64,000 nucleotides of DNA from Mortierella sp. BCC40632 (lineage: Eukaryota; Mortierellomycota; Mortierellomycetes; Mortierellales; Mortierellaceae), in contig WAEK01000011.1 in the NCBI GenBank assembly GCA_011634665.1, forward strand, positions 1,577,473-1,641,472. Reading direction: 5' to 3'. The notes below the pieces were generated by a model, which made no database searches, was not told the DNA's origin, and saw nothing but the letters and a program-made list of their open reading frames with translations. A program made the position numbers and the translations under genes. Shown here in pieces: positions 1-11,175 of the stretch; positions within the stretch are counted from its first letter, which is position 1; every line of letters starts with the position of its first letter.

Positions 1-925
1 ACAGTCCGCCATTCTTCTAAGAAGAATCTGAGTCGTCCTCCGACCTTCTCTTTGTTGGTTTGCGACTCTGGCTTCGTCCTCTTCGGTGGTTTGAGCCTCG
101 GTACTTGTTGTCGTCCCTCCGTCTGGAGTTGTTGTCCTTGTGAAAATGGGAACGGTCATTATCGCCGTTGTTGTTTCGACGATTGTTGTATGCATTGTTC
201 TGCTTGTACCCCCTGGTTGTTGTCCCTGTTGTTGTTCTTGGGATTAGAGTAATTGTTATTCTTGAATTTACTCTTGGGTCGGAAGGTGTTCTCCAACGAA
301 CGTTGGGTCTTGAGCTCTTCCTCCAGCTTCTTAGGGTCAATGATGTCTGAGGTGTCCGACTTAAAGGTGATGCCTTGAGCGTTGCGGATGTTGTCAAGGC
401 GCATCCTGTTGACCTTCCCGGTTGTTCCTGCGATGTGGTCTCGCATAAGTGTCGCGAACGAGGTGCAGATCTCCACCATGTCCTTTGCGTCAATGGAAAC
501 ACTGTCTTCCATTGCCCAAACTTGATGTAAGAAAAAGGTCGATTGGTCTGGTGAGATTGGCGAGTCTCTTTTGAATCGAGCGTAATTGAAGATCGTGGCC
601 TTTCTGGGAAGTTGAGAACTTGACTGAAGAAGGGGTCTTCGGTGGATCGTACTGCATAAAAGGCGTTCTTGGGGTACTGTCTGAACGACTCCCCAGAAGT
701 CTTCATCGCTGATGTCCTGCTCGAAAAAAGGAGTTTGGGTCTGAGGGGCGTAGGGGAGGGTAGCGCTCACCCCTCAGTTTCGGAGGGGTGGAAAGTGCGG
801 ATCTGAACTGGATCCTCCAACTGGGGATCGTTGTCGTGGGCATTGTTTCTTTTAAGAGCGGCAAGCTCTTTGGCCATAGTAGCCATTTGCTGTTGGAGAG
901 AGGAGACAATATCATCTTGAGACAT
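1..925 (-). pseudogene. Frameshifted retrotransposon gag-like gene (open at left edge)
   Basis: Reading leftwards, an ATG at 925 opens a frame with a coiled-coil-like start (LQQQMATMAKELAALK) that hits a stop near 772. The coding trace then continues by switching frames at about 770, 690, 590 and 190. The C-terminal part is a very basic Asn/Arg/Ser-rich tail ending in SEDDSDSS near position 17, with no CCHC zinc knuckle. An N-terminal coiled coil, a helical core and a basic low-complexity tail without a knuckle fit gag-like ORF1 of DIRS-type or related fungal retroelements. That family call is inference; no pol is visible because the element continues beyond the left edge. At least four frame changes make this a dead copy. 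Alternative: a fast-evolving host gene, judged less likely. Confidence 0.55.
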
Positions 926-1539
926 GAGGGAAATTTGTGATCAAAAATTGCGTGCGGATAGTGTTCCTGGCGAAACAAAAGAAGATGTAGTACTCTGTAG
1001 TGTGGAGAGCTGAATTTATTTAGCGGGTATTTTTTCTGGATTTTCGAGTAAAGAAGGTTACACATATATATGGTCCTGGCCCCAAATGGATAATGTGGTA
1101 CACTTTGCCATTTTTGTAAAAGTTGAACAAAAAATATCCTTCGGAATATTGACGGGGTGATGAAAAATTAATATGAGGAAAGTTGACTGGGGGTGTAGAA
1201 ATTTGGGTTTGACAAATGTTGACGGGGGGTCATGGACATTTGACGTTGACGGGGAGTCATCATTTCATGTAAAAGAGGAGAATGGCGGGGGTACAGAATT
1301 TCTTTAACATTTTTGGTAGGAGGCTCGTTTCGTCCAAAAATGGGAATCGCATCAGAAAAATGCAATGAAATAAAAAGGCTCCAGGTTACCATCAAGCCAA
1401 TTCCTTCTGTAAATATTATTGTATGAAAGCATCTAATTGGTTTTAAAGGGTCGGTAGATCAAACTTCGAGTGCAAAACATCTAAATGCCATGCGGCTGGA
1501 TATATAGTTTATTTACTTCATTTTTTTCCTCAGTCTAGT
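926..1539. other. Intergenic: retroelement leader to FBP1 3' end
   Basis: Apart from the repeat cluster at 1140-1265, no coding signal is seen. The right part (1430-1535) is AT-rich and probably holds the FBP1 3' untranslated region. Confidence 0.5.
1140..1265. repeat. Four-copy TTGAC(G/T)GGGG direct repeat cluster
   Basis: Near-identical words TTGACGGGG or TTGACTGGGG occur at about 1149, 1183, 1219 and 1245, each followed by a short AT-richer spacer. The two right-hand copies extend to GTTGACGGGG(A/G)GTCAT. The cluster lies between the gag relic and the FBP1 3' end, so it may be a terminal or subterminal part of the retroelement or a binding-site cluster. Confidence 0.6.
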
Positions 1540-3187
1540 TTATTCTTCAGAACGGTAACAGGCCTCCAGGTCCTCTACATCATCTCGGCTTCCCAAGAAG
1601 ATGGGTGAACGAGAGTGGATGGTATCAGGCTGAACATCCAACATTCTCTTGCGACCAGTCGAAGCGCGACCTCCTGCTTGTTCTACCAAGAATGCCATAG
1701 GGAAGCACTCGTACAGAATACGAAGCTTGCCATTCTTTGATTTGGCGTCTGCTGGGTAGCAGAAAATACCTCCGTAAAGCATTGTACGGTGAACATCTGC
1801 TACCATTGATCCGACATAGCGAGCTGAGTAAGGTGCCTTTTTGGGGTCTTCAGGGAATTTGAGGGAGTGGAAGTACTTTTTGCAGGCTGGGTCCCAGTAC
1901 TTTGAGTTGCCCTCGTTGACAGCATAGATCTTGCCACGGGGAGGGATTGTGATCTAAGAGGGTGGTAAAGAGAAACTGGTGTTAAAGCGTGCTAAACCAA
2001 GTCCAAGTGGCTGAGAAGATTCAAGATATAGTAGAAGGTTCTTACGTTAGGGTGAGTGAGGATAAATTCGCCAATCTCGGTGTCGAGCGTGTAGCCATTT
2101 ACACCCTTGCCAGTGGTCAAGACAAGGGTCGAGCAAGAACCATATGTACAGTAGCCTGCAGCGACCATCTCATTTCCAGGACGAAGAACATCCGAGAGCT
2201 TGCCGGTCGAGCCCTCGTTCTATAAATGGATGTAGACAAAAAGAGTCAGAATTTCTTTGCGCGTCCATTGGTCTCAGAGCCCTGGTATTGTTTTGCGGGG
2301 TCAACAAAAGGGTGTCCTCAGGTACACACTCCGTGGCATCATTTTTTTTTTTAAGTTTTTAACTCGCCCGTATTTCTCCCACGGGTTGCTGTATTCAACG
2401 GTTGGCAAGTCGCTTTTCATGTGTTAAACGGCTTCCTCCGCTTTTTAAGATGCTCACGGATACGTCCGAAATAGGACATGCGCTACTCAGACACTGAAAA
2501 GAAAAACCCCCCACCGACCACCACCGCCATCACCACCGTCTCCCCCGCGCTTCCCCGCACTTGCTTCCCTTCGTTCGTTCTCTTTCCGCTCTGTGTGTGC
2601 CTCAACTTACCACTTTGTAGATGCCAAAAATAGTGCCAATGGAAACGCCACAGTCGATGTTGGAGCTACCATCCAGAGGGTCAAAGACGACGCAGTACTT
2701 TCCACGCAATCCTTCCTCGACAAAGATAGCCTCCTCGTCTTCTTCCGAGACCATGACGGAGACCTTGCTAGAAGATCGGAGAGCGTTGACAAAAATCTCG
2801 TTCGCAATGACATCCAGCTTCTTTTGTTCTTCTCCCTGAACATTTGACGAGTTGGCCAATCCAGTCCTATGATTAGATAGGAATAATTGTTGAGTGGAAG
2901 AGAGTGTCAATGGGCAATGGTAATGATAATCACAAAGCAGCAGCTCGAGAAGTGGTGAGTGATCCTTGTCTACTCAAAGTATGCCTGCCAATGAGTTTAG
3001 GTATGAAGGCTTCTTACATGCTAATCAGACTGGCTTTGCGGACATTGGAGGCAACAAACTTGCAGCCGAGCTGGATAGCTGAGAGAAGTAGCGTCAAGTC
3101 ACCAGAGGCCTCTTTGTAGTGCTCGACCTGGTCCTGAAAGACGTGGCGCGTAAGAGTGATGAGGTTCGTCGTGTGGGGGTTCGACAT
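1540..3187 (-). CDS. FBP1: Fructose-1,6-bisphosphatase
   Basis: Cytosolic gluconeogenic enzyme that hydrolyses fructose-1,6-bisphosphate to fructose-6-phosphate. Four exons read leftwards: 3187-3018, 2866-2611, 2219-2046 and 1953-1540, all with GT-AG borders and consistent phase, giving 337 residues (family usual about 335-348). Visible landmarks are the metal/phosphate site [10 protein letters not shown], the upstream acidic stretch SEEDEE, the conserved GEFILTHPN, and the active-site signature [13 protein letters not shown] near residue 270. The start at 3187 is the first ATG in frame and gives the normal N-terminal length. No extended regulatory N-terminus is present. Its 5' end faces bL27m across about 1.07 kb. 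Very confident of function; exon edges come from consensus and phase. Confidence 0.95.
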
Positions 3188-4259
3188 TGTATGCTAGCTT
3201 GTGAATGAGAGGAATTGCAAAATGGAATGAGGTGGATGGAGAGGAGAGGAATGAAAGTATAAAACAAAAACAAAAAAACAAGTGCCCATTCCGGGGTCCT
3301 TTTAAACGTTCTCGGAGGGGACCTGACTACCACAGAGGGGACCAGAGCGAGCTCCCGGATCATTCCATGAGCCAATTATAACTTCTGACTCCAGTCCACG
3401 GACTCAACATTTTTTTTTTTTTTTTTTTTTTAGTGCTCAGTCTGGGGAAAGTCCCTTATTGTCAGAGCCTTTTTGTTTTGCCAATTGACCATTGGATTCT
3501 GCATCCCCCCAACGTGGCTCTTGTTGCCTTGAAGACACCTTTTTGTTCTACCTACACCAACGCGGGTGCTGCTTCTGGACATCCGACCAACTTTCTGCAC
3601 ATCCCGGTCTTGCACACAGGGTAGTTTCTCTTTCTCTCTTTTTGCACCCAACATCTGTTGCTCTAACATCTAACACCGGCGCGTGTCGATTTGTCATGGC
3701 TGTTATAGGTTGGTTCAGCTGGCCTGAGGTTTCGGACGCTACATCTCCTCCTTTTGAATACCGCGCAGCTAGCCTTTCTCAGGTTGGTGGGGGCTGGGGA
3801 GCAGACTTGGAGATTCTTCCCCCTTCCCCTCTCCCGGCCCGCGGCCAAACTACGTACTCTACTCAGCCTCTTTGACTGTTTGTCAGCGGGAGTAAGGTTG
3901 GTTCGGTCAGCACTGACAATGAGTAATATTTCTGTCGATCCTACTAGAGTCATTTGGAAAGACAAGCAGATCCATCCGAGGAAAAAGCGCGTATAGGAGG
4001 TGTCAGACTCTCAAACGTGGTGCCATGGCCCAGGCATTGTTCGCAGCTGTCGGGGACACTTCAATGTCTCATGCTCTTGGAGAGAGAAGAGTGCTGAGCA
4101 GGAGGAAAGGGACAGAGGCTAAGCGGATCAAGCAAAGCCACAGCAATGAAGACAACATCGTTTTTGATCCGTCCATACCGAATCCCCGACTGAAGTCTGG
4201 GAAGCACAACTTTCTGGTCGCCATTCAACCCGTCTTTCTTGTGTCTACTTCACTTCAAC
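3188..4259. other. Intergenic between FBP1 and bL27m
   Basis: Divergent promoter region of about 1.07 kb. It holds a T22 tract at 3410-3431. Short open frames here look like noise: no family similarity and no supporting splice structure. No other signal was recognised. Confidence 0.5.
3410..3431. repeat. Poly(T) tract, about 22 nt
   Basis: Uninterrupted T run in the FBP1/bL27m divergent promoter, one of many 20-31 nt A/T homopolymers in this window. Confidence 0.9.
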
Positions 4260-5145
4260 ATGATTGGCTTGATTCGTCAGTTCTCAAAGCTCAATGTAGT
4301 TGCTGAATCATCAGGTAACCACGCTCGGATCCATCCAAACACCTCCTCGCTCTCCTCATCGGGAATTTAGCCACCAAGACTCATTTGACCTGGACCCGAC
4401 CACTCTGCCAGCCAACTAGTCAGGACGAATCATCTCGGACAACAAGACTATCGTTCCACCCTTGAATGCACACCTTTCGGCAATCGCCGGGAAAAAAGTC
4501 GAATCAATCTTCACACACTAATCTGTACTGTCTTGGGAATGCAATTTCTCTATTTTTCTTTAGCATTCACCAATCAAATTCGTCACGCCTCCAAGAAGGC
4601 CGGTGGTTCCACCAAGAACAACAGAGACTCTGCTGGTCGGCGACTGGGTGCCAAGAAAGTCGGAGGTGTGTGTTTTCTTTATCGCAGTCCTTGTGGCTAC
4701 ACTCATTTTGCGCTGCCTGCTACGCTACTCTGTGCCTGATGAGCCAATATCCATACCAACCTCGCGTTTTCTCTCCATCCCTTTTTCTTTCTTTCATTTT
4801 CTCATAGGCCAACCTGTGATCCCAGGCAATATCATTTACCGTCAGCGAGGAACTCACTTTTACCCAGGAGAGAATGTTGGAATGGGCAAGGATCACACAC
4901 TTTTTGCACTCGAATCTGGTTATGTTCAGTTCTACCAGGACCCTGCTAGGGACAAGAAGTTCTGGAAGCGTACCTATGTCGGCGTTGCTTTGAACAGGGA
5001 CCAGATCCTGCCTACACCCATCAATGAGCCTAGGAGGAGGGCATTCCGCCTGGTCGACACGGCTGCATTCAAGAGGGAGCTGGACCAATCTAGGAAAGAG
5101 GCTCTTGAGAACAAGGCCATGTTGGAGAAGCTTGTCCAGGCATAA
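4260..5145 (+). CDS. MRPL27: Mitochondrial large-subunit ribosomal protein bL27m
   Basis: Component of the mitochondrial 54S/39S ribosomal subunit near the peptidyl transferase centre. Three exons: 4260-4314, 4564-4665 and 4808-5145, giving 164 residues. The first exon supplies a short mitochondrial presequence ([14 protein letters not shown]). The next carries the bL27 signature [16 protein letters not shown], and the last has [19 protein letters not shown] followed by [17 protein letters not shown], both diagnostic. Exon 1 ends in phase 1 and joins codon GCA exactly, which supports the ATG at 4260 over in-intron ATGs near 4533. The C-terminal extension past the bacterial core (about 60 residues, charged) is usual in fungal mitochondrial forms. 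Function is certain; the first exon is well supported. Confidence 0.93.
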
Positions 5146-5907
5146 GCGAGGACGCCCCCCCCCCTTTTCCGGCTCTCCACACCGAAGGAAGAAAAGACGG
5201 CCACATCACTCTCTCGGGACGAATAGCGGAAGCCCAGGAGCTACATGACATGTTTGATAGATTCCGCATTTCAATAACAATACATCGACCTTTTTATTTT
5301 TATTCAGGGTATACTCTTCAGCCCGTGCGGACCATGTCTGTCTGTGTCAGCACCTACCTCAATTGGCAGAGTTATCGTCAGTTTAGTATTTTTTGCCGAT
5401 CTCTGGGCTTCGCTGTTGACGTTTGGGTACTGCAGGAGGGATTGGGGGCACGAATGATGGCATGGTGCCTTCCTCTTAAAGCATAGTACAGTAGTAGTGG
5501 CTATATGAAACTTACTGTCTAATTTTCTAATTGGATCAACCTTTGTTCCAGGAACAGGATCTCGACTAGTGCAGCCTTGAGATTGAGCTACCCTATGGAC
5601 TGGTTTCTTACTCAACAATGTAGCACTACAATATCAACTATTTGCACCGATCTACTCACTGTCAATTCCAAGGCGACATGATCCGGGCCTAGGAAGCAGC
5701 CCCCCCCCTTCCTTTGCTTTTTAGCATTTTCGTCACAAAGGCTCATATCGGGATTGGCTTTGAAATGCTTGGTGGTGTTTATTGTTTATGAGAAGGTTTC
5801 TCTCATTCAGTTCATATTCTATGTACAGGCGAAGAGGTTCTTGGTCGACACGGAGCCGCAAGCCTGGTTCAGTGCAGCTATTCAGCCAATTTTCAAAGAG
5901 GATCACT
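5146..5907. other. Intergenic, convergent 3' regions
   Basis: Lies between the stop codons of bL27m (+) and the secreted cysteine-rich gene (-). It contains a C11 run near 5155, a C9 run near 5700 and an AATAAA-like element on the minus strand near 5780, probably polyadenylation signals. A 64-codon minus-strand frame at 5733-5927 overlaps the neighbour's last exon and is read as 3' UTR. Confidence 0.5.
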
Positions 5908-6282
5908 TCAAAATTTAGTACCCGCACAGAACATGGCTTGCAATCTTCTCAAGAAGGTAGAGATCATATGGTTCCTTTCTTTCTACTTACGAGGCTGGGA
6001 CATCTGGACACTGGTTGTAAGATCCATTGGCACTCTGCCATCGACAAATCTGCATTCGCAGCGGATATAGGTTGTGGCACACACATTGTTCGCATAAAAG
6101 GGGACACAAAAGTACCAAGAGGCACCCCCCGCTCTGGCACAATTAGCGGCACAGCCCGTCGTGAAGCCATTGCACCACTGAGCGATTGGAGTAATGACTT
6201 GGGCTTCGGATACCGACCCCAATGAAAGCATGGTGGCGACGAAAGTCAAGCCGAGGGCAGCGGTGTGGGCAAAGGACTTCAT
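5908..6282 (-). CDS. Small secreted 8-cysteine protein
   Basis: Two exons, 6282-5991 and 5936-5908, encode 106 residues. The N-terminus MKSFAHTAALGLTFVATM plus LSLGSVSEA reads as a classic signal peptide cleaved after about residue 27. The mature part has seven cysteines in exon 1 (WC, TGC, ANC, YFC, VC, RCEC). The splice (donor GTAAGT, acceptor TTGCAAG) adds a short tail with one more Cys before an early TGA, giving an even eight able to form four disulfides. Without splicing the frame would stop at codon 99 with an odd number. I do not recognise the family. Small secreted cysteine-rich proteins in fungi act as effectors, antimicrobials or wall proteins; the role here is open. Confidence 0.72.
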
Positions 6283-7441
6283 TCTTGCTATGATGTTTTG
6301 ACTTGAAGATATGAGAAAAAGTGTTTGGCTTGATAGGCGGATGGATCTCTTTTTAAAGGGCAGGGATTGGAGGGACCAGGATTGTTCAGCTTGATGTGGA
6401 GGATGGGTCTGAAGGGCATAGAGCTTACTTTTCCTCCTTTTTTATACTAGCTTTGTGGCAAAGCTCACAGCACCGCCTCCTGCACATCCTCAGATGGCGT
6501 GGACGCAAGGAGTACACTTCATCCCACATTTCCCTCCCCCCTTTTCTTCGCCCTGAAGAGAGCAGGCTGAGGAAGCAGAGCAAAATAAAACAGCCCACAA
6601 TATCATCCCCCATGCATAATGAACTTCAACACGGCGTTTTGCAGATATTCCATTTTTAGTTCTCGCTCTACATTTGGGTCAACTGCATAGTCAAAGGGAA
6701 CGCATTGAAAGTTGGGACCAAAAGGAGGCGGAGCGGGAGAGTACAGTGGCTATGAAAAGATGGCTCACCTATGCTATGGGTTCTTGAGGGATGGCTACCA
6801 TGTCTAGTCTAGATAATTGAAAATAGAGTTTACGGGCTGCTGAACCTGGGAGGGAGTCAAAGCCCACGTAAAACGGGCATGAAAGATCTAGGTCAGCCAA
6901 AGCTCAAGCCAAAGAGGGGACGATTGTGTGGAAGAGCCTTGTCCAACTCAGCCTCAATACATTGGCTCGCTCTAAGAGGCAATGCGAGGGCCAGTCAAGG
7001 GGAATCCGATCAGCTGAACTGAGATTGACCTCTCTCTCAAGTCATTGAGACGGGAAGGTAGGCGTTGTTGGAAGTAACCAATAGTACTGGCTTATAGCAG
7101 AAGTCTTAAAGGTCTTCACTACCAGCATGTAGACAGGCAAACACAATGTTTGTCAAGGTGTCATTGGTAATAGAGAGTTCCCGTTCAGTGCTCTTCTTAA
7201 TGACTCCATACCTTCTCTTCCGAAGAATCCTACTGTATTCTATCAAATATCAATGGGGCAAGTATGAATAGAGGTATGGCACCAGCAACGGCGCGATATG
7301 GCACGGAACCTGGGCATGAACTCGGTAATGACGATCTCCCCAACATAGTTTACATCCAATGGACTTTTTTTTTCTTATTTTTTTCTTTGGTTTTTATTAC
7401 ATGTCTATGCCCCCAGCTAGTAGCAATTCCTAGAGCTGGAC
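6283..7441. other. Intergenic with possible short coding relic
   Basis: Promoter of the secreted protein plus the 3' side of frataxin. On the minus strand at roughly 7110-7250 a frame without ATG stays open for about 50 codons with a protein-like composition (YLIEYSRILRKRRYGVIKK) before TAA, and continues after it. It may be a decayed exon. Otherwise nothing recognisable. Confidence 0.35.
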
Positions 7442-8382
7442 TCATTCGTCGGGAGGGCCGTTAATTGGGACGTCGATCTCGATATTAATCGCTTTTGTGA
7501 TTTCCGTGTCGAGTAGGAACTTTAGCGAGTGATGGTCGCGATTATAGAACCAGACATGGTGGTCGGAATCATAATCATAACGCTTGGGTCCACTGGTTGG
7601 AGATGACAGCCAGAGTTGTTTGTTGGGTGGTTGCTTATTGACGACGTATGTTCCCTTGTCTCCTAGCTTCAATGTCATTACTCCACTCTAATAAGGAAAA
7701 CAAGAGATGGGGCCATAGGCTTCTATATTAGCCATCAAGGCAGCCAATCACGCCATCGTGTCTGAAATCCGAATGTTCAAAGAGGAAGAGGCAGAAAGAA
7801 AAGCGAGCAGCACACCTTTTTGCATGAACTCACCTGGTACTCAACATCATATCCAGGGATCTCATGTTCGTCACCCAAATCCTCAAAGTACTCTACCATC
7901 CGGTCCATTGTGGAGTCCGAGATGGTGTGGTACTCATCTTCGGTGACATCGCTGGTCAGAGCAAGAGATGAGATTGTCAGTCATTCGGGCAAGCTTTACT
8001 TTGGAACAAAAGACGCTAACTGTATGGCGAGCAAATAGATATGCGAAAATTCGATTGATCAGCCAACATTGCCTTACCAGATAGTGTATTGAGGTTCTGA
8101 AGTTGAAGGCTTGAGTGAGGTATAGAGACGGGAAGGCGCGACAGACTGTACGCACGATGAACTGGGTGAGGTGAAGCGAACATGTCGACAAGAGGACAGC
8201 TGCGTCGAGAATCGAGATGAGATACTAGTGGAAAATTGGCGAGACTGCAAGTTTTGTCGAGCAGACATTCCCCGAGCTGTTGAGCGGATGCATGGTGCTG
8301 CTGCTGCTGCTGCGCGACACGACTTGGGCAATGTGGTCTTCGCAGCGAAGGTTCTTGTGAGGCCAAGGGTGGTGAATGACAT
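7442..8382 (-). CDS. YFH1: Frataxin, mitochondrial iron-sulfur assembly factor
   Basis: Activates cysteine desulfurase and sulfide delivery on the ISCU scaffold in the mitochondrial matrix and binds iron. Three exons: 8382-8078, 7951-7834 and 7687-7442, giving 222 residues. The first ~95 residues are rich in Arg, Ser and Ala and include an Ala6 run (poly-GCN), typical of a long presequence. Exon 2 carries the acidic alpha1 ridge with [20 protein letters not shown]. Exon 3 has the beta-sheet signature [19 protein letters not shown] followed by GPKRYDYD, closely resembling yeast Yfh1 and human FXN. The ATG at 8382 lies 286 bp from the bL9m start, head to head. Confidence 0.95.
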
Positions 8383-8668
8383 GGCTCCTGCTTTCCTGGG
8401 TTAGCGTTCAAAAGTCTGTGTTCTCTCTGTCCAAATGGTTGTTTCTATGAGATCCAATGAGGCAGATGAACAGCTACGCGTAATGGTTCGTCAATGAGGG
8501 AGAAGAGAGACATGAGAGGCGAAGGGGTGGGGGGGAGAGCGTGAAGTACTCCGGATCGGACATTGGATAGACAGTCACTCTTTTGTTTTTTCTGGTTGGC
8601 GGTTCCTTTTCTGATGCATCAACCTCTCCGTCGGGATACTCAATATCAACATCAGGGTCGCTTTCAGC
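8383..8668. promoter_or_regulatory. Bidirectional promoter shared by frataxin and bL9m
   Basis: 286 bp separates the two start codons, which point away from each other. Both products are mitochondrial, so a shared promoter is likely. No TATA box is obvious. The segment contains a G-rich stretch near 8526 and a pyrimidine tract near 8580-8600 on the bL9m side. Confidence 0.55.
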
Positions 8669-9964
8669 ATGTTCTCGGTTACAAGGTCATCGCTCCCATT
8701 GAGCACCATCAACAGATCAGCGACTCTTGTCTTCAAGGTACAGCCCTAGGACTCCATCCAAACCAGGAGTGCTCTCCCCTGTCGCTCAAAGCTCGAGTGT
8801 TGCAACTGTAGACTATCCGGCCGGAAACGCACCTCCTTTTTTTTTTTTTTTACTTTTTTCTTTTCTTTTCTTTTTCCTTCTCTTTTCTTTTTTGCGGTTG
8901 CTGGTTGACCCCCAAACCGTAGCGCTACCAACACTCAACACAAGCAGTTCTCTAAAGCATGGAAAACAACACTTTACTTGTGTATTGATCTGATCTACTT
9001 TTCGATTTCGTCTTTTTCACCACTCTAAAGCGCTGGAAATCCCAAAAGTCGATTGAGGTCTCTCTGAGAGCAAATGTCCAAGGACTTGGAAAGCCAGGTA
9101 CGATGATCAGCTTGGATGTGTCCCCAACAATTGGATTCACTACTACTCACTATAAATTGAAAGGCAGTGCATCATTAGAGAGAGAGAGATGGTTGGGCTT
9201 TTATGCTAACCAATATTTGTCAACTCTACCTTTGATTTAGGCGATGTCGTCGTTGTTTCTCGTAAGCATGTTTGTTGCAACTTTTCGGATCCACTCCTTT
9301 CTTGATTTTACACGAGGCACAGTACTGTTTCTACTTTGATCACACACAAGGGTGCTGATCGGTGACTCTTTTTTTTTTTTTTTTTTTTGAACTAGCTGGA
9401 AGGATGAGAAATCAACTCTATCCTATGAGACTCGCCAACTACATTAACAAGAAGTTCCAGTTGTTCAATGATGCTAAGCTTGCGGATCAGAGCGCAGCAC
9501 AGAATGCTCAGGAAAAGTCCAAGGTAACAAGCCAGTCCTATGTTCAGGATATAGAAAAGCGCGGGATGGGATGTTGGCCGCGTGGCAAATTGCTTTGACC
9601 TGGCCTACATGCCGAATGGCAACGGATATAGTGTTAACTTTCTGTTGCCTTTTAGATTTACCAGCAAACCGCGAAGAAGGAGCAAAAGTTGATGCATTTG
9701 CATGAACTCCGTCATCGTCTCGAGGCATTGCCACCTCTCGTATTCCCGCGTGCTGTCAACGAGGTTGTTCCTGGATCAAAAACGATTTTCGGCTCTGTCC
9801 AGGCAGAAGATGTTGTGAAGGAGTTGAAGTCAAAGTATGGTATCACAGCAGACAAGATTACTATCCCAGGTTTAAAGATCAAGGCAATTGGAGAGTCATG
9901 GGCAAGAATCGACCTAGGAGATCTTGGACATGTCCAAGTGAAGATCGTTGTTGAGAGGAAATAG
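8669..9964 (+). CDS. MRPL50: Mitochondrial large-subunit ribosomal protein bL9m
   Basis: Five exons: 8669-8737, 9031-9097, 9241-9261, 9396-9523 and 9656-9964, giving 197 residues. Exon 1 is a mitochondrial presequence (MFSVTRSSLPLSTINRS). Exons 2-4 join into the bL9 N-domain hallmark QGLGKPGDVVVVSPGRMRN, matching the bacterial pattern N-L-G-x-x-G-D-x-V-x-V-x-x-G-Y/R-x-R-N. The C-domain (AEDVVKELKSKYGI... LGHVQVKI) is the bL9 C-terminal beta-alpha fold. Exon 3 is only 21 nt, yet its phase and product are exact. A T20 tract sits immediately upstream of the exon 4 acceptor. Yeast names this protein MRPL50; the symbol is by orthology. Confidence 0.9.
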
Positions 9965-11175
9965 GGTGTAATTCGTTTGCCGGGATGTCATATAGAGCGC
10001 GGCAAGGAGGTCAGGAATGAGGAACAGGAAACAGGATTACCAACGAACTCGGAGCACTTCTCAATAAATCATCTGAGGTCTGTTTACCATGAACCAGGAA
10101 CATATGGAGGTGACACAGAGTGGAGCAGGTGTAAGATACGAGCACATGCGAAGACGGTTTTGTTGTGATGTGAGAGCATAATGCAAGGTTTCCCCCATTG
10201 CCAGTCCAGTACCCAGTGAAAATGGAAGAGAGAGGTACCCTACGATAGTAATGAGATCCAAAGGCAGACATACGCATGAGCTTTCGAGTCGCAATAATGC
10301 CAATGCACTGTCAAGTAATGGCCCGACTACTACTGTCAGTGCGATACTATACAACACAGTATGGCTCTGTGTGTTCCAAGAGTCCACGATGCAACAGGCC
10401 GTAAGAAAATGGAGAGCAAAGGATAAGCAGAGGCATTGCGGCGGCTCCTCTATTCTCCGCTTGCGCCAGACTCAGGTATGCTCTCAGGAGAGAAGCAGGC
10501 GAAGGGAAACTTTTTCGTGATGCTCATTGCCGCAGGCTCACAAGACATGGGCAGGCGTCCTTTTAGCGTGAACGCACCGGCTGGGCATCCATGGGGGAAG
10601 AGGGTAGTCTAGCCGAGCCTTTTGTCATTTGAAGGAGTTTGTATGAACGCGCTTCCTCTTCAAGTTTTTACTCCTTCTTTTTATACCTTTGGACTCCTTT
10701 TCTTTTTTCTCTCTCTTTCTCTCCCACTTGCTCGACCCAGTCTTGGAATCCCGCCTCCTCTCTGTCCCGGTACCAGATCAAAGACAGTCGAGAAAATTAG
10801 GCACTCCCCCTCCCGTCGATAATGCATCATCCATAGAGAAAGGACCATCCTCCCACAACCACAACCACAACTCTATTGCTGTACCTCGTCTTCTTTGTCC
10901 GTTATCCATTCCTCTGTACCTTTGCCTTTGTACGCAGTCTCATCCGTGAACCACCTGTTGGAGGTCCAAGGGTCCCCAGGCCCAATCACTCGCCTTCTTT
11001 GTTTCCCAGCCTTTTCCCTCCTTGTTGGCTGATAACAGTTGTAGTCTGTTCATTCTTAGATTTCATTTCTTCTCTCCTCTCTCATTCACCATTGCACTTG
11101 CAAAGTCTCACTGAACCATCCTGCAGCTCTCAGAGTTGATCTCACCCCGAGTGCTATCGCACACCCGCCTGCGCA
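9965..11175. other. Intergenic upstream of the Sng1-like gene
   Basis: About 1.2 kb. The right third (10,630-11,130) is pyrimidine-rich, as expected for the 5' leader of the next gene. Short frames at 10,061-10,387 and elsewhere show no family features. No RNA gene recognised. Confidence 0.5.

Noticed and set aside
3492..3996. Plus-strand frames upstream of bL27m
   Set aside because: No family features, no splice support and out of frame with the bL27m exon.
4533..4739. Alternative bL27m start inside the intron
   Set aside because: The frame is closed by an upstream stop and lacks the presequence; the 4260-4314 exon fits in phase.
5733..5927. 64-codon minus-strand frame after the secreted protein
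   Set aside because: Overlaps the second exon in another frame and carries an AATAAA-like signal; read as 3' UTR.
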